DNA of 64,000 nucleotides from Drosophila persimilis (taxonomy: Eukaryota; Arthropoda; Insecta; Diptera; Drosophilidae), in NCBI RefSeq assembly GCF_003286085.1, contig NW_020825289.1, forward strand, positions 20,300,001-20,364,000, written 5' to 3'. Below are positions 36,710-48,700 of this stretch, piece by piece (position 1 is the first letter of the stretch; each line of letters opens with the position of its first letter). The notes below the pieces were generated by a model. The model made no database searches, had not been told where the DNA came from, and saw only the letters and a list, made by a program, of their open reading frames with translations. A program made the translations under genes and the position numbers.

Positions 36710-39700
36710 ACTGACTCCCAGTCACTGCCTTTCTCTTTTTGTCTATAAATATACATACATATATTGTAGTTTCTCTAATACTACTATGTACTTCTACTAC
36801 TAATACTACTGCTCTGCTACTTTCTACCAATACAATTACAACTGCAACATACAGAATAAGATACACTTTTAATGCTATTAACTTTGCTGCTCGTTCCTCC
36901 CTCCACCCCCCCGCTACACACTCGCAAGTTTGAAACTCTTGAGCTCCACAATTTCTTGTTGCAAGTAAAAGTAAACTCATTAACTTTGATGCACTTTGCT
37001 CCCCCCTCTACCCCTCTCCAAGCAGAGTCCGACGACGACGACGACAACCCTTTCCAGAACCAAATTAACTCCGAATTCCAAATGCATCGCTTAATGACTT
37101 ATAACAATGCCTGCTTAAGATCCAGCCCTCCCTATAATCCCCGCAACCCACACCACACACCCCTGACCCAAACCCAGACTCAGACCCATACCTCTTAGCC
37201 TTCATATTCCTTTAAATGTACATATTGTATGTAGTCTTATAAATCTAATCGAACTTTTTCGAAATTATATTTTGGAATCGCATGACAAATGGAAATGATA
37301 TAGCATTTCTTTGTTTGCTCGTAAAAAAAGGTTTATTAATTGCTCAGCTCTCCGTATAATTAATGGATTATATTGTTACGATTCTGGTTAGCCAAAAATG
37401 ATATTATTCACATCGAGTTTTGTGTGTCATTTGGCTGTCCAGCCGGAAATCTTTTCAAGTCCCAAATGAAATAATTGCCAGATTGGTGCTTTATTTGAAT
37501 GACATTAGATGACCTGAGTCTGACTATCTGAATGTGTATCAAATGGCTAAAACCGGCCAGATCTGATTCACAAAGGTCGTCTGAAAATCGTTTCGATTGA
37601 CAGTGTACCATATTTATTATGGTCTTAGATACCAGAAACTGAGATATGTCGGATCCTAATATTATTAGTGAATCTCCAGAATTCACTACGAGACTGTGCG
37701 CAGTGTTATATTCCGTGGCTTTCTGTACGATTGTCCCATTGCTCCTTGTTTCGGTTCCAACTGTAGCCATTAGCGTTCTAGCTTTTGGAATAACTACATA
37801 TATTTATTCCCCTTGCCTTATATTTCTTTGAAACCGTTTGCTTAATTTGTCTTAACAGTAGAATAAAACACTCAATAGGTATTTTAATGTATCCCAAATT
37901 ACCTGCCCCCCGCCTAGTCGATACATTTTCAAACAGCAATCACAGATAAATGTAGTTCTGTTCAAATAAACTACCGCCCCGCCCAGAGGCTGCCTTTTGT
38001 GGACTGGCAGAATTGTAAACATTGAAGCACTAAAAATGGAAATTTTCGTAATTTGTTTACAGCGAAATGTGTGTGTGTGTGTTTCGAGTGGCATGTTTGG
38101 TAATTTGCTTTCAATTTTGTTTGATTTTGCCTGCCTGCAGCAGTTTCCAGCTAGCTCATGCGTCATTAAATATTGCATATTGAATTCATTTCCCTAAATA
38201 TTTGCCAAAATCCATTTAAAAATAGTTCCCCCCGAGCTTGGTGCTCGGGTGGAGATTGGGGCCAGGTAATAGTTCTAAAGTTCATTCAAAACTAAATCGA
38301 CTATGAAAAATAGGAGCGAAAGCAATTTGAGTTGCACATGTACATTTATACTAAGTTATGGCTACCAGTATGTATGTGTACTATATGTTTGTAGATCCCC
38401 CTATTTGGGGGCTTACAGCTTCCACTGATTTAAGATCGATAAATGAAGTGGCAGAATGCAGGCAGCGACGCAGCCGGGTCAATTAGGAACTTACGCTTAA
38501 TGCCTTCAATTGGCTTTTGAATTATTAATTGAGGCATATTGTGAGTCGTGCTACTTCGACAGCCGCCTCGCTGTGCGGCCCCAAGGCTGGGCAGCACGTG
38601 CTCCACTAATCCCCCCGGCTGGAAGACCACTCCAATGCACCAAAGTTGACATTGGACAAGCAGCAGCCGCTTAGCTGAGGCTGTGGCTGTGGCTGTGGCT
38701 GTGCCCTTGCCGCAGAGCTTTCGTTTCGAGCCCCATCCATACAATTACTTAACAAGGTTGTCTTATTTGTTTGCTCAGCACCCAAAAATGGGGGACACTG
38801 GGGGGCGACTCGGACACCCGTTTCTCTGCAAGGAGTGGGAGAGGAGAGGGGCATATACTTTTGACTGCAGCACTTGACAGGTGGCAAACACTCGAAACCA
38901 AATGAAATGAAAAAAGCCATCAGATCAACGAGTGGAAAGCAGCAGCAGAGATTGCCTATCCAGACTATCCACAGATTTCATCTATGTATGTGCTGGGGCC
39001 TGCGGCCTGCCTCTCAGCGCTGGAATTCCCCGGGGGCCAAGAGCCCTCGATGCTTTTGCTCTGATTGGGCTGCTCTAACCGAAATGGACTTTCGGCCAGA
39101 TTAGGTCTCAGATACACACACACACACACACACACACCCATAGCTTACGAACGGATGTGCACGACTGAGCTACTGAGCTGTCTATCTGTGAAGTGCACAC
39201 TCATCGAGGGAGGGGGGGAGGGGGGTGCCGCATTGGCGTGCAAATATTTGAAATATATTTACTTGTGCTTACAGAAATGCCAGCTCCAATTCCGATTCCG
39301 ATTCTGATTCCGATTCAAATGCAAATCCAGATTGAGATAATTGCGCCCATGGCGTGATGGGGGGAGCACCTAATTGACTGAAATTGATTTCACTCGATTC
39401 CGGCGGGGGGGGATTACGAATATACATATTTGCTTTACAACATTTGCCCTTCCCCATCCCTATCCCACTCCCCTCGATTTTTGCCATCGGGAGCCGGTCC
39501 CAAATCCGTACCCAGAAACATCGCGTACTGCTCGAGGCCCACACACACAAACACACACACCCACACTTTGGAGCGCTTCAATTGTTTTCCTTTTGTTCGG
39601 ATCTACACACACACACACACACACACAGACATTGCGTCGAGGGTTCTGCTTAGTTCTGTCAACAATAGTTTTCCTTACGTTTCATCGCATTGATTGCCGC

Positions 39701-42700
39701 CCCTCCCCCGTCCCGAGGCACTGTGGGCCAAATCCGTTTCGCAGCGGAACAAACCATCATCGAATGCTTTTAGTATCCGCAGCTTCCGTTCTGCGCCACT
39801 GTAGTCGCCTTTTGCTCCCACGCTTTATCAGCCGGGTGGGTCCGCCTGGCGCAGCCTTATCTTATCGCCTTCGCTAGCTTTTAGGGCAAATTTGATTTAG
39901 AGTACTTCCGCCGCCGGCCGCCGGCCACCGGTTCAGTTCCATTTTGGGCACGCGCTCATACATACATTGTATATCATTCTGGTATCGGTATATCTGCATC
40001 TGCATCTGCATCTACGCTTGTATCTATGCCTCTGTAGCTATTTGTATCTATGTATTGCCTGGCATGCGTGCTGCTGTACATTAATTTAGTTGAATTTGTT
40101 CGCGCGATCTGAAACCAGATGAGCATGACCATTGTTATATAGATGTCTCTATAAATTGTATCACACATCGCGGGTAACATAGTGGGGCCTCGATGGCTGG
40201 ACCAGAGGCGTGCAGTCTTGTCGTATTGTGGGCCGGATCGAGTGTCTACTGCATGATGAACTCACACGCACACACACACACACACATACACACATGCTCG
40301 TTGCGGGGAATTCGATCCTCCTCCGACTCCGCCTCCTCTCATGTTGCACAATCAATATCTATAATTAACAATTTTCTTTGTTTGTATGTCGCGGTTTTCC
40401 ACACTGTTTCCTGCTCACTTAGCGTAGCACTATCACTGCCTCTGTCCACACCCCGTGTCCAGTACGAACCCCCCCCCATACCTCACCGCCCCGCCCCCAA
40501 ATGCTGCACATATATCTGCCAATTCGAAATAGATAAATTTGTGTGTTTGCGGCGACTCTTGCCATTCGTTCCAGCATCATTTACCCGTTCTCATTCTTGT
40601 CTCCTCTTTCTTTCCGCCTCTCCTTCTTCTGTTTCTGCCCTCCTGCCGCCTCCGCCTCGGATGCTGGATTTTGCTGAGTCTAGAGCTAGCCGCGACAACT
40701 TGTACCCCGACGACCATCAGCAGCAGCAGCAGCCTCCGCAGCGCCACTCGCACTCGCACCAGCACTTGGTGCGGCAGTCTCTGACCAGTCTCAGTCACGG
40801 GCAGGCGTCATCCGGATCCGGGCCAGCGGGGGATGAGCAGCGGGCCCAGCAGCAGCAGCAGCAGCACCGTCATCGCAGCAGCAGCAGCCGGCTCTCGAGC
40901 GGCATCTCGAAGCAGAACTCCAGCGACAGCCGCAGTGGACTGCGCATCCTCGACAGCCACAGTCCGGTCAGCTGCGGCACGCACAGCGTGAGCAGTACTG
41001 GCGGCCACTCGGCGCTCTACGATGCCTGCCACGAGTACACGCGCAGCTTGAGTGCAGCTCCAACCGTTGAAGCAAGATCGGGAGCGGGAGCGGACGCATC
41101 GTTGCTGAAGGGACACTACAGTGATCAGCAGCTAGCACAGCCAGAGCCAGATCCAGAGCCGGACCCTGAGCGTGACAGGGATCGGGATCGTGATCGAGAT
41201 CGAGAGCGGGAAAGACGCCATCTGACCAATCTCAATCTCAATCTGAACAGCGAGTACGACTACAGCGGCAGCGACAAGCAGCAGCTGGTGAACGAGACGT
41301 ACATCTTCAAGTGCATCGCCAACAGTCCGTCGTTTCTGCGCACCAACAAGATCAAGGAGCAGTCCAAGAAGCTGCGCAACCTCTCGCTGAAGACGCGCAC
41401 GGCCAAGAAGAAGGGCCAGATCATCTCCAAGTCGAACGCGGTGTCGGACAACTCGCTGCATCCGGGCGACAAGTACCTCAACTTGTATCTGGTGGAGAAG
41501 AAGCACTCGCTACAGCCGCAGGCCACATCCACATCCGCGTCCACATCCACGCCCAATCCTCACTCAGCATCAGCCCCGGCCAGCTCATCCTCATCCTCGA
41601 CGGCGACGACTGGGCGTCCGCAGCAGCAGTCCCAACAGCTGCCAGCACTATCCGCGGTTGCCGCACGCCAGCAACAGCTGCTCCTCAACGGATCGCTGAA
41701 GAGCAAGACGAAGACCTTCCCGGCCTACAGAGCGTCCGTGAAGAGCGAGAGCGAGTATCGCGGGAGCGGCAGCAACACCATTCCGACGACGGGCAAGAGT
41801 CCACCGGTGCCGCACTCGCTGGCGGCCAAGATAAGCAGCGGCAAGAACTGCAATCTGCTGCAGAGCGCCGGCAACAAGCAGCTCAGCGTCAGCAGCAACT
41901 CATGCCACAAGCTGCATGCCCAAGGACACGGACACGGACACGGCCACTACGCGGGAGCACAAGCACACCATCTGGCCTCATCGCCCAAGAGCTCGGTGTC
42001 GAGCAACGGACACCTGAACAAGTACTGCCTGACAGACCTCACGCGCCGCAAGGCAGAGTTCAATCGCCAGCTGAGCGCCCCCACGGACTACACGCACCAC
42101 TCCTCCAGCAACGGGTCCCAGCAGGAGGGTTCCTCCGAGGCGGCCAATGAGGCTGTGGGCGAGTCGACCATCACTGTAGCCAGTGCGGGAGTGCTTGGAA
42201 ACGGCCACGGCTATCCTTACATCCATCAGGCCTCGGCCACAGCACCGGCCAATCTCAAGGCGTCGCTGCAGCTGCACAACTTCGGTGTCCATCATCCGTA
42301 TCCGTATCCGTCGCGTCCTACGTCCACCTCGTGCACGAACAGCTTTAACCGACGCCACATACGACGGCACAAGAGCAAGCTTGGCGAACGGTGAGTACTC
42401 ATAGTGCTGTAGACCCCCCACAAGCCCATCCCATAGCTAATAGATTGAGAGATCCATTGCCATTGCTCCAAAACTTACAAGTGGAAAATTACGCATGCAA
42501 AGCGCTGCCACAGTCGCGACTCGCGAGACGACTGTCTCTTACCGGTTTTTTCTGTGCTGGTTACTGGTACTGGGCTTATCGCCGCTATTTGCATAATGCC
42601 ATCTCTGCCCGAGTCTGGGCCTGGCTCGTGTTGGTCGCGGCTCAGTCCGCGCAATAAGCTTCTAAATGGCCGTCGAGCAGTGAACTTTATTCGAGCGGCG

Positions 42701-45700
42701 AACCCGCACCCGCGATTAAAAGACAACGCAGCAAAGGATTTGGTTTCTGGTAGCTATCGATTAGCGATAAGCGACTAGCCAACGATATTAGTCGAGTATC
42801 GAGTATCACGTATCGAGTATCGCTGGCAAGGGCGGAAAACGGGAAATTCCTTTTTGTGAACGATGCGGAAAACTAGCTTCATTATCATACCGATTCGATT
42901 CTGCCCGGCAACGGCAACTGGCCAGAATAAACAGCAAAGTCAATAATATTTGTAATTTATTGCACCAGATCAGCAACGAGCGAGAGAGAGAGAGAACGCG
43001 ACGCGACGCGAGGCGACCAAGACCCAGACCCAGACCTAGCGTCTGGCTTCGCTTCCTTCTTGCCTTCTTGCCATCTCCGCTGACCAGACAGATAGCAGGG
43101 CAGGGCAGAGCGGATCGGATCGGAGCGCATACATTTGCATGAAATCTAAACGAAATTCTCGAATCGAATCGAAACGTATCGTATCGGATCAGAACGGATC
43201 GGATCGGATCGTTTGTTTGTTTATGTTTCGCTTTCAAATAGTTTGCCGGATCGTTGTGTTCTGTGGTGGTGTGTGCTTTTATTGGCATCAATTTCTGCGA
43301 AGAATCCAGCCATAATTTGCGTCGCCGCTCGTCTTGTCGCGCCGCGAAATCAATTAAAAAGCTACACAAATTCTTTATTTATTTATTGTGCAACAGCGTC
43401 GCGGGGTTCAGAACAGGTTATCAAGTTGTCGTCGCAGCAGCAGCAGCAGCCGCAGCCGCAGCAGCAGCATCCAGCGGCAGCCCAGTCTCAGCTTCAGCTC
43501 CAGCTCCAGCCTCTGCCCCTGACGAAACAAAAAACAGAAAAACTATAAACAGTAACAGTAAAAGGCAACGGGAAATCAGAAGAGAAGAAACTATCGCCAA
43601 GTGCACAAGCTGGTGTCAATCTCTCAATTATCTCTCATTTAATTAGACAATTGCCAGCCAATTTCGGTCTTTCTGCTCTCTCGAAACGACTGCATCATAT
43701 CCCGATCCGATCCGATACGACCCGCTCCGATCCGATCTGGATCGCCAGCAATTGATGTTCGAGGTAATACTCGTCTCGTCGTACAATCGAAAGCAAAGTG
43801 TCTCTGTCTGCGTCTGCGTCGGCGTCGGCGTCGGCGTCTGCATCTCCGTCTCTCGCGATCTCCGTATCCGTACCGTACCTCCCGCGGCTTCTCGAGGACG
43901 CCCGAAGGCGATCCCGAAACGACGCTCGGCCACTCGGAGTGCTCTGCCGGCGTTGGCCGGCCAGCTGTGAGCACTGTGCTCGGCCCGTGCCGCCGCTAGT
44001 CGCACAAAGATTGCCGCTGTAACAACGTGGAGTACTCATAGAACCGAACCCCATCCCATACTCGTCCAGCCTAGTCCCCGCCAACACCCTATATGTGTAA
44101 GTCGTCGTTAAATCAGAGACAAAACATCTGCTGCGGCACGTTTCCAGTTGCCAACAGAACGGCAGAAAAAAAAACACACAGTGAAAACAAAAAAAAAAAC
44201 CAAAAAAATGTAAAAAAATGTAAAAAACAGACAGTGAAACCACAATTAAGAATCGTAACGTAATCACCAATTTATGTGTAATCCAATATCTGGGAAATGT
44301 TAGAGCTCGTTCTGCGGTTGTTCTCAACGGTCTGGTCTGGTCTGTTCTGTTCTGGTCTGCCTTCCGAATCATGATAACTAATAAATTCATTAGGGCGAAG
44401 ATTAAATTAAATCAGCTTCATTCATCAGGCTTAATTAAAATGAAACTTTCCCATTTCGAAATATAAAAACCACCATCAATTGAGTGTGAAGAGGCGCAAA
44501 AAGTACAAAAAAAGTACAAATGCCAAAGTGAAATAATAATAATAATAGAAATAGAAATACATACAAATGCGATTACGAGTCCGAAACCGAATACGACGTA
44601 TGAATAACCGTAACATTCATAGCCCCCGACCCGACCAGGGTAACGTAACTGCACGCGTCTCCGTCTCCTAACAATAGATCCGCGCTGAATACCACGCGAT
44701 TTGTCGTTCAGTCTCCCCCGCTGCCACTGCCACTGACTGCCAGCGACGCGACGGTGCTCCAAAAAACGCAAGCAGAGCAAACAACAACATTTCCACAGCG
44801 TCGTGCGGAGTGGGAAGTGGGGAGTGGTGGTGGTACCGGTGCCGGTGCCGGAAAACCTTGGCAATCAGCATCGAATGGGCCAGGCAAACCCAGACCAGAC
44901 CAGACCAGACCAGGCGCACTCTCTGTCGCACTCTACTTTGTTAAACCTTGCAACGTGCGTGTGGCATAATTAAAAACGACAAAAAACGACATAAAGGAAC
45001 AAAAATAACCGGCGTGCTAACCTACCCCACCCCAAACCACCTTGACATCCCGCGTATAGTGTGGAGCATACTTTCACTTTATCTCTGGGGACCGCGACCT
45101 TATGGGATCATTTTCAACGGAATACATTCAGGAAGTGATTTTCCAGGGCTTTAGTTATGTTTTATGATAATCGGAATTAAGTGTTCAAAGTTAACATTGA
45201 TATTCTGTCTGTTTCTGAGAACTCTAGAGCAGTCCGAGGAGCGGGAATGTAATACAGTTGGCGGGAATTCCACAAAGTATTTTTCGAAATATTCGGGTCG
45301 GATGTCTCTTTCGCGTATTTGGAGAGTTTTGTTTAGAAAGAATTCCAGCTAAAATGAAATCTGAGGAGCGTTCATTATATGGTCGGCATGTCGACCATAT
45401 GCCGCTCTTATATATATGTACTACATATGTATGTGTATGTGTTCAATATATTGTAACAATGTTCCCCTCCCCCCTTTCAGTTTGCTGAGCGGCGATAGTG
45501 AGGAATCGGTGCGCTGCTCGTACTGCTCCGTCTTGAATGTGAATGAGAACGATTTGCGAATTTCGTTTGAAAACACCTGCACCGACTCGCTGGTCACCGC
45601 TTTCGATGATGAGGCACTGCTAATATGCGACCAAGGAACCGAAATGGCAAGAGCAAAGGTTTTATTTGTAATATTTGCACAGGACTGATCACGCACATAT

Positions 45701-48700
45701 AACACAACATATACTATACCCGCCATTAACAGACTATAGACTGTAGACTGTAGACTCAGGCAAATTGCGAGAGATTCTGGATGTATTTGATTAATGGTTT
45801 TTGTACGCCTCCGCAGGTACACTTTGATGACGTGTCGTTGTACGGCACTCCGAAAGAGGAGCCGATGCCGAACATACCGATCGTGTCGGAAAAAGTCTCT
45901 GCGAATTTCCTAAAAAGTCAATTGCAATCATGGTTCCAGCCGACGGACAATCGTTTGGCCATGAAACTATTTGGCAGCCGCAAGGCATTGGTCAAGGAGC
46001 GCATACGTCAGAAAACTTCCGGTCATTGGGTCATACACCCGTGCAGTTCATTCAGGTGAGTTGTGCTCGGATGAGGGATTAAAAAGATCGTTTAATGGTT
46101 GTGTTATCCTTTTGCTAATCTGTATTCAAATCTGATTTGATCTGATCGACAGGTTTTACTGGGACCTTTGCATGCTTTTATTATTAGTAGCAAATCTTAT
46201 TATCCTGCCAGTCGCAATATCATTCTTCAACGATGATCTGAGCACACGATGGATTGCCTTCAACTGCCTAAGTGATACTATTTTTTTAATAGATATTGTA
46301 GTCAATTTTAGAACAGGTAATGCACATAATCATCTTACGAACCTACTACTACTACTACTACTATCCACATATGTATGTAAATAACCCTATTCCGGACACT
46401 CACCCACCTCGGGCTGGTTCAGGCCTCGAGCCCGAGTGGTTGTGGGTTGTGGTTGTGCTTCATTCTGTTTTGTTCTAAACAATGATGTGATCTCTCGCCC
46501 CGAATGTTTCTTAGGAATTATGCAACAAGACAACGCTGAACAAGTAATATTGGATCCAAAGCTTATAGCTAAACACTATTTAAGAACTTGGTTTTTTCTC
46601 GATTTGATTTCGTCGATACCGCTAGATTATATATTTTTAATTTTCAATCAAGTAAGTGTCCATGTATTTTGAGAAGCAGTACGCAACACATTGATTAAGA
46701 TTATGAAATTGCAGGATTTCTCTGATTCTTTTCAAATTTTGCATGCCGGACGCGCCCTGCGCATCCTGCGCCTAGCTAAACTACTCTCCCTCGTCCGCCT
46801 GCTCCGGCTCTCCCGCCTCGTGCGCTACGTATCCCAATGGGAGGAGGTCTATGTGAGTACTCACGGCTACATTTTGCCAAACGTTTCGAAACGTTTCTCG
46901 TTACCGTTTCTACTATATTGTTTCGGTTTGCATAACATATGTATGTATGTATGTACGATGTATGTACGATGATATTTCATTACTTTACCCTACCCTACTT
47001 TCTTGATTTCCTTTTGTAATGTCTTTACAATGCCATTGTACGATATTACATATCATATGCATTATGTATTATGCATTATTATATGTATGTATGTACGAGT
47101 ATCTCTGATTCCTGAGTTTCGTCATTCACATTTTAGTTCCACTTTGAGTTAGAGTTTCAGTTTCCTTTTCCGTTTCCGTTTCAGTTTCAGTTTCCTTTTA
47201 AGTTTCCTTTTCAGTATCCTTTTCGGTTGCGACCCAATTCTCGACCGTAAGATCAGCATACTCGCAAAATACTACTCCTTACTCGTTCACTCGCCACCAC
47301 ACCACAACAGATTTCGATTTCGAGGATCTAGGATCTGTGTATGTGTAGGTTCCCAGTGACACAGATGTCACCTAGCACAGTCGTCAGGGCACGGCAGGGC
47401 AGGGCAGGGCAGGGGTCGATGGTCAGGGGACTAGTCCACGAAGTGCTCACTTTTCTTTGCTGAATGAATATGTGTCACATACACATGCGTGCATCCATCC
47501 GCATGTATTGTATATCCGTAAAGAAATGTTCAAACTATGTACGATACTATTTTATTTGAAATGTTTTCTGGAAGCTCTGTGTCTTTGATTTCCGTTTAAA
47601 ACCTTATGCGTTCGATTATTTACCAAGTAATATGAAACTTTTTCTCGTACCGTTCCACCTCCTAACCGTAATACCGTTTAAATGTCTATTAAGCCGAACC
47701 GAACGAACATAGAACCAAAAAATCAGACAGACAGTCGTTGTACCATAATCCTCAACTCAGTTTGTATATTATACAATTGTCAATTGTGTATTGTATCCCA
47801 TCCCCCCCTACCAATGATGTTTGTTTCGTTTCGTGTTGTGCGCCTGCTGCGCTTCGAGTCCCAGACCAGATCCATCCAAAATCCCGCCTAGGCCAAAATA
47901 CTGCAAGAACACACACACACATCCTATCTATGACACATTCAAACAAACACTACACACACATAACAAGCATAAATACACACACAAATCGAACCGAATCGAA
48001 TCGAATCGAATACTTATCCTTTGACCATCTAACGCTCTCTAAGGCAAGCTTGAGGACTTCACGGGAAGATCCCCCTTTGCTTTCTTTCCACATTTCTTCT
48101 GTTGAGTCTTCGATTTACCGCTTCTGTTGATCTGATATTCGATTTTCTGTTCATTTCTTGCTGACTTTGAAGCACTCAAACCAATTCTTCATTGCACTTT
48201 GTACAACTTCTTTGAATCGAAGGACATCTCCGGCACTCTCAGGTGTTTAAGGAATGTCTTTGACTCTCTCTCCTCTCTATCCCCGCTCTCTCCCCGCTCT
48301 ACCCTCTCTCCCATCTCTCCGAAGAATAACCCCAATCCAATCCAAACCCTAGACCCCACTCCACCACACCTCACCCCCGTTTTGAGATACGTACAAATAC
48401 AGTTTCTTAAAGGATATACCAAGCCTAACTTGGTAACCCACATACCTTATGATTTATGTTTATTTTGTTTTTGAACCGCTCAACGGAAGCGATGAAAAGA
48501 AAAGAAATGAAATGTTTACCAAAAAGTATCCAACAAAGAATTGCCAAATGAAAATGAAAATGAAAACGAAAATCAAAATCAGATTAAGATTCCCAGTAAA
48601 GAGATCAAAAATGAAATAAAAATAAATTATGTATACAAAATCCAATAAGCTGAATCAGGGCCTAAAATACCTGTGTATATATATGGTTTTTAGATTCTGC

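Larger units (their letters stand above)
34937..40660 (+). other. Ih intron and inter-exon region
   Basis: 5.7 kb between the two alternative first coding exons. Contains many simple repeats: CATTCA hexamers 35446-35482, (CT)n 36679-36707, (CA)n 39114-39137 and 39602-39626, GCATCT units near 39990-40010. A GC-rich hairpin lies at 38231-38249. Mixed open frames lack domains. Promoter and 5' UTR of the long isoform should lie toward the right end. Confidence 0.5.

Noticed and set aside
40193..40660. Upstream extension of the long Ih exon reading frame
   Set aside because: The frame is open but runs through a CA microsatellite and pyrimidine-rich DNA giving His-Thr and Pro/Leu/Ser runs; no coding bias. 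ATG 40661 is the better start.
47738..48130. Open frame in the S4-S5 intron of Ih as an alternative voltage-sensor exon
   Set aside because: A short RLLR segment is visible but lacks the every-third-residue arginine pattern, flanking helices and suitable splice phases.
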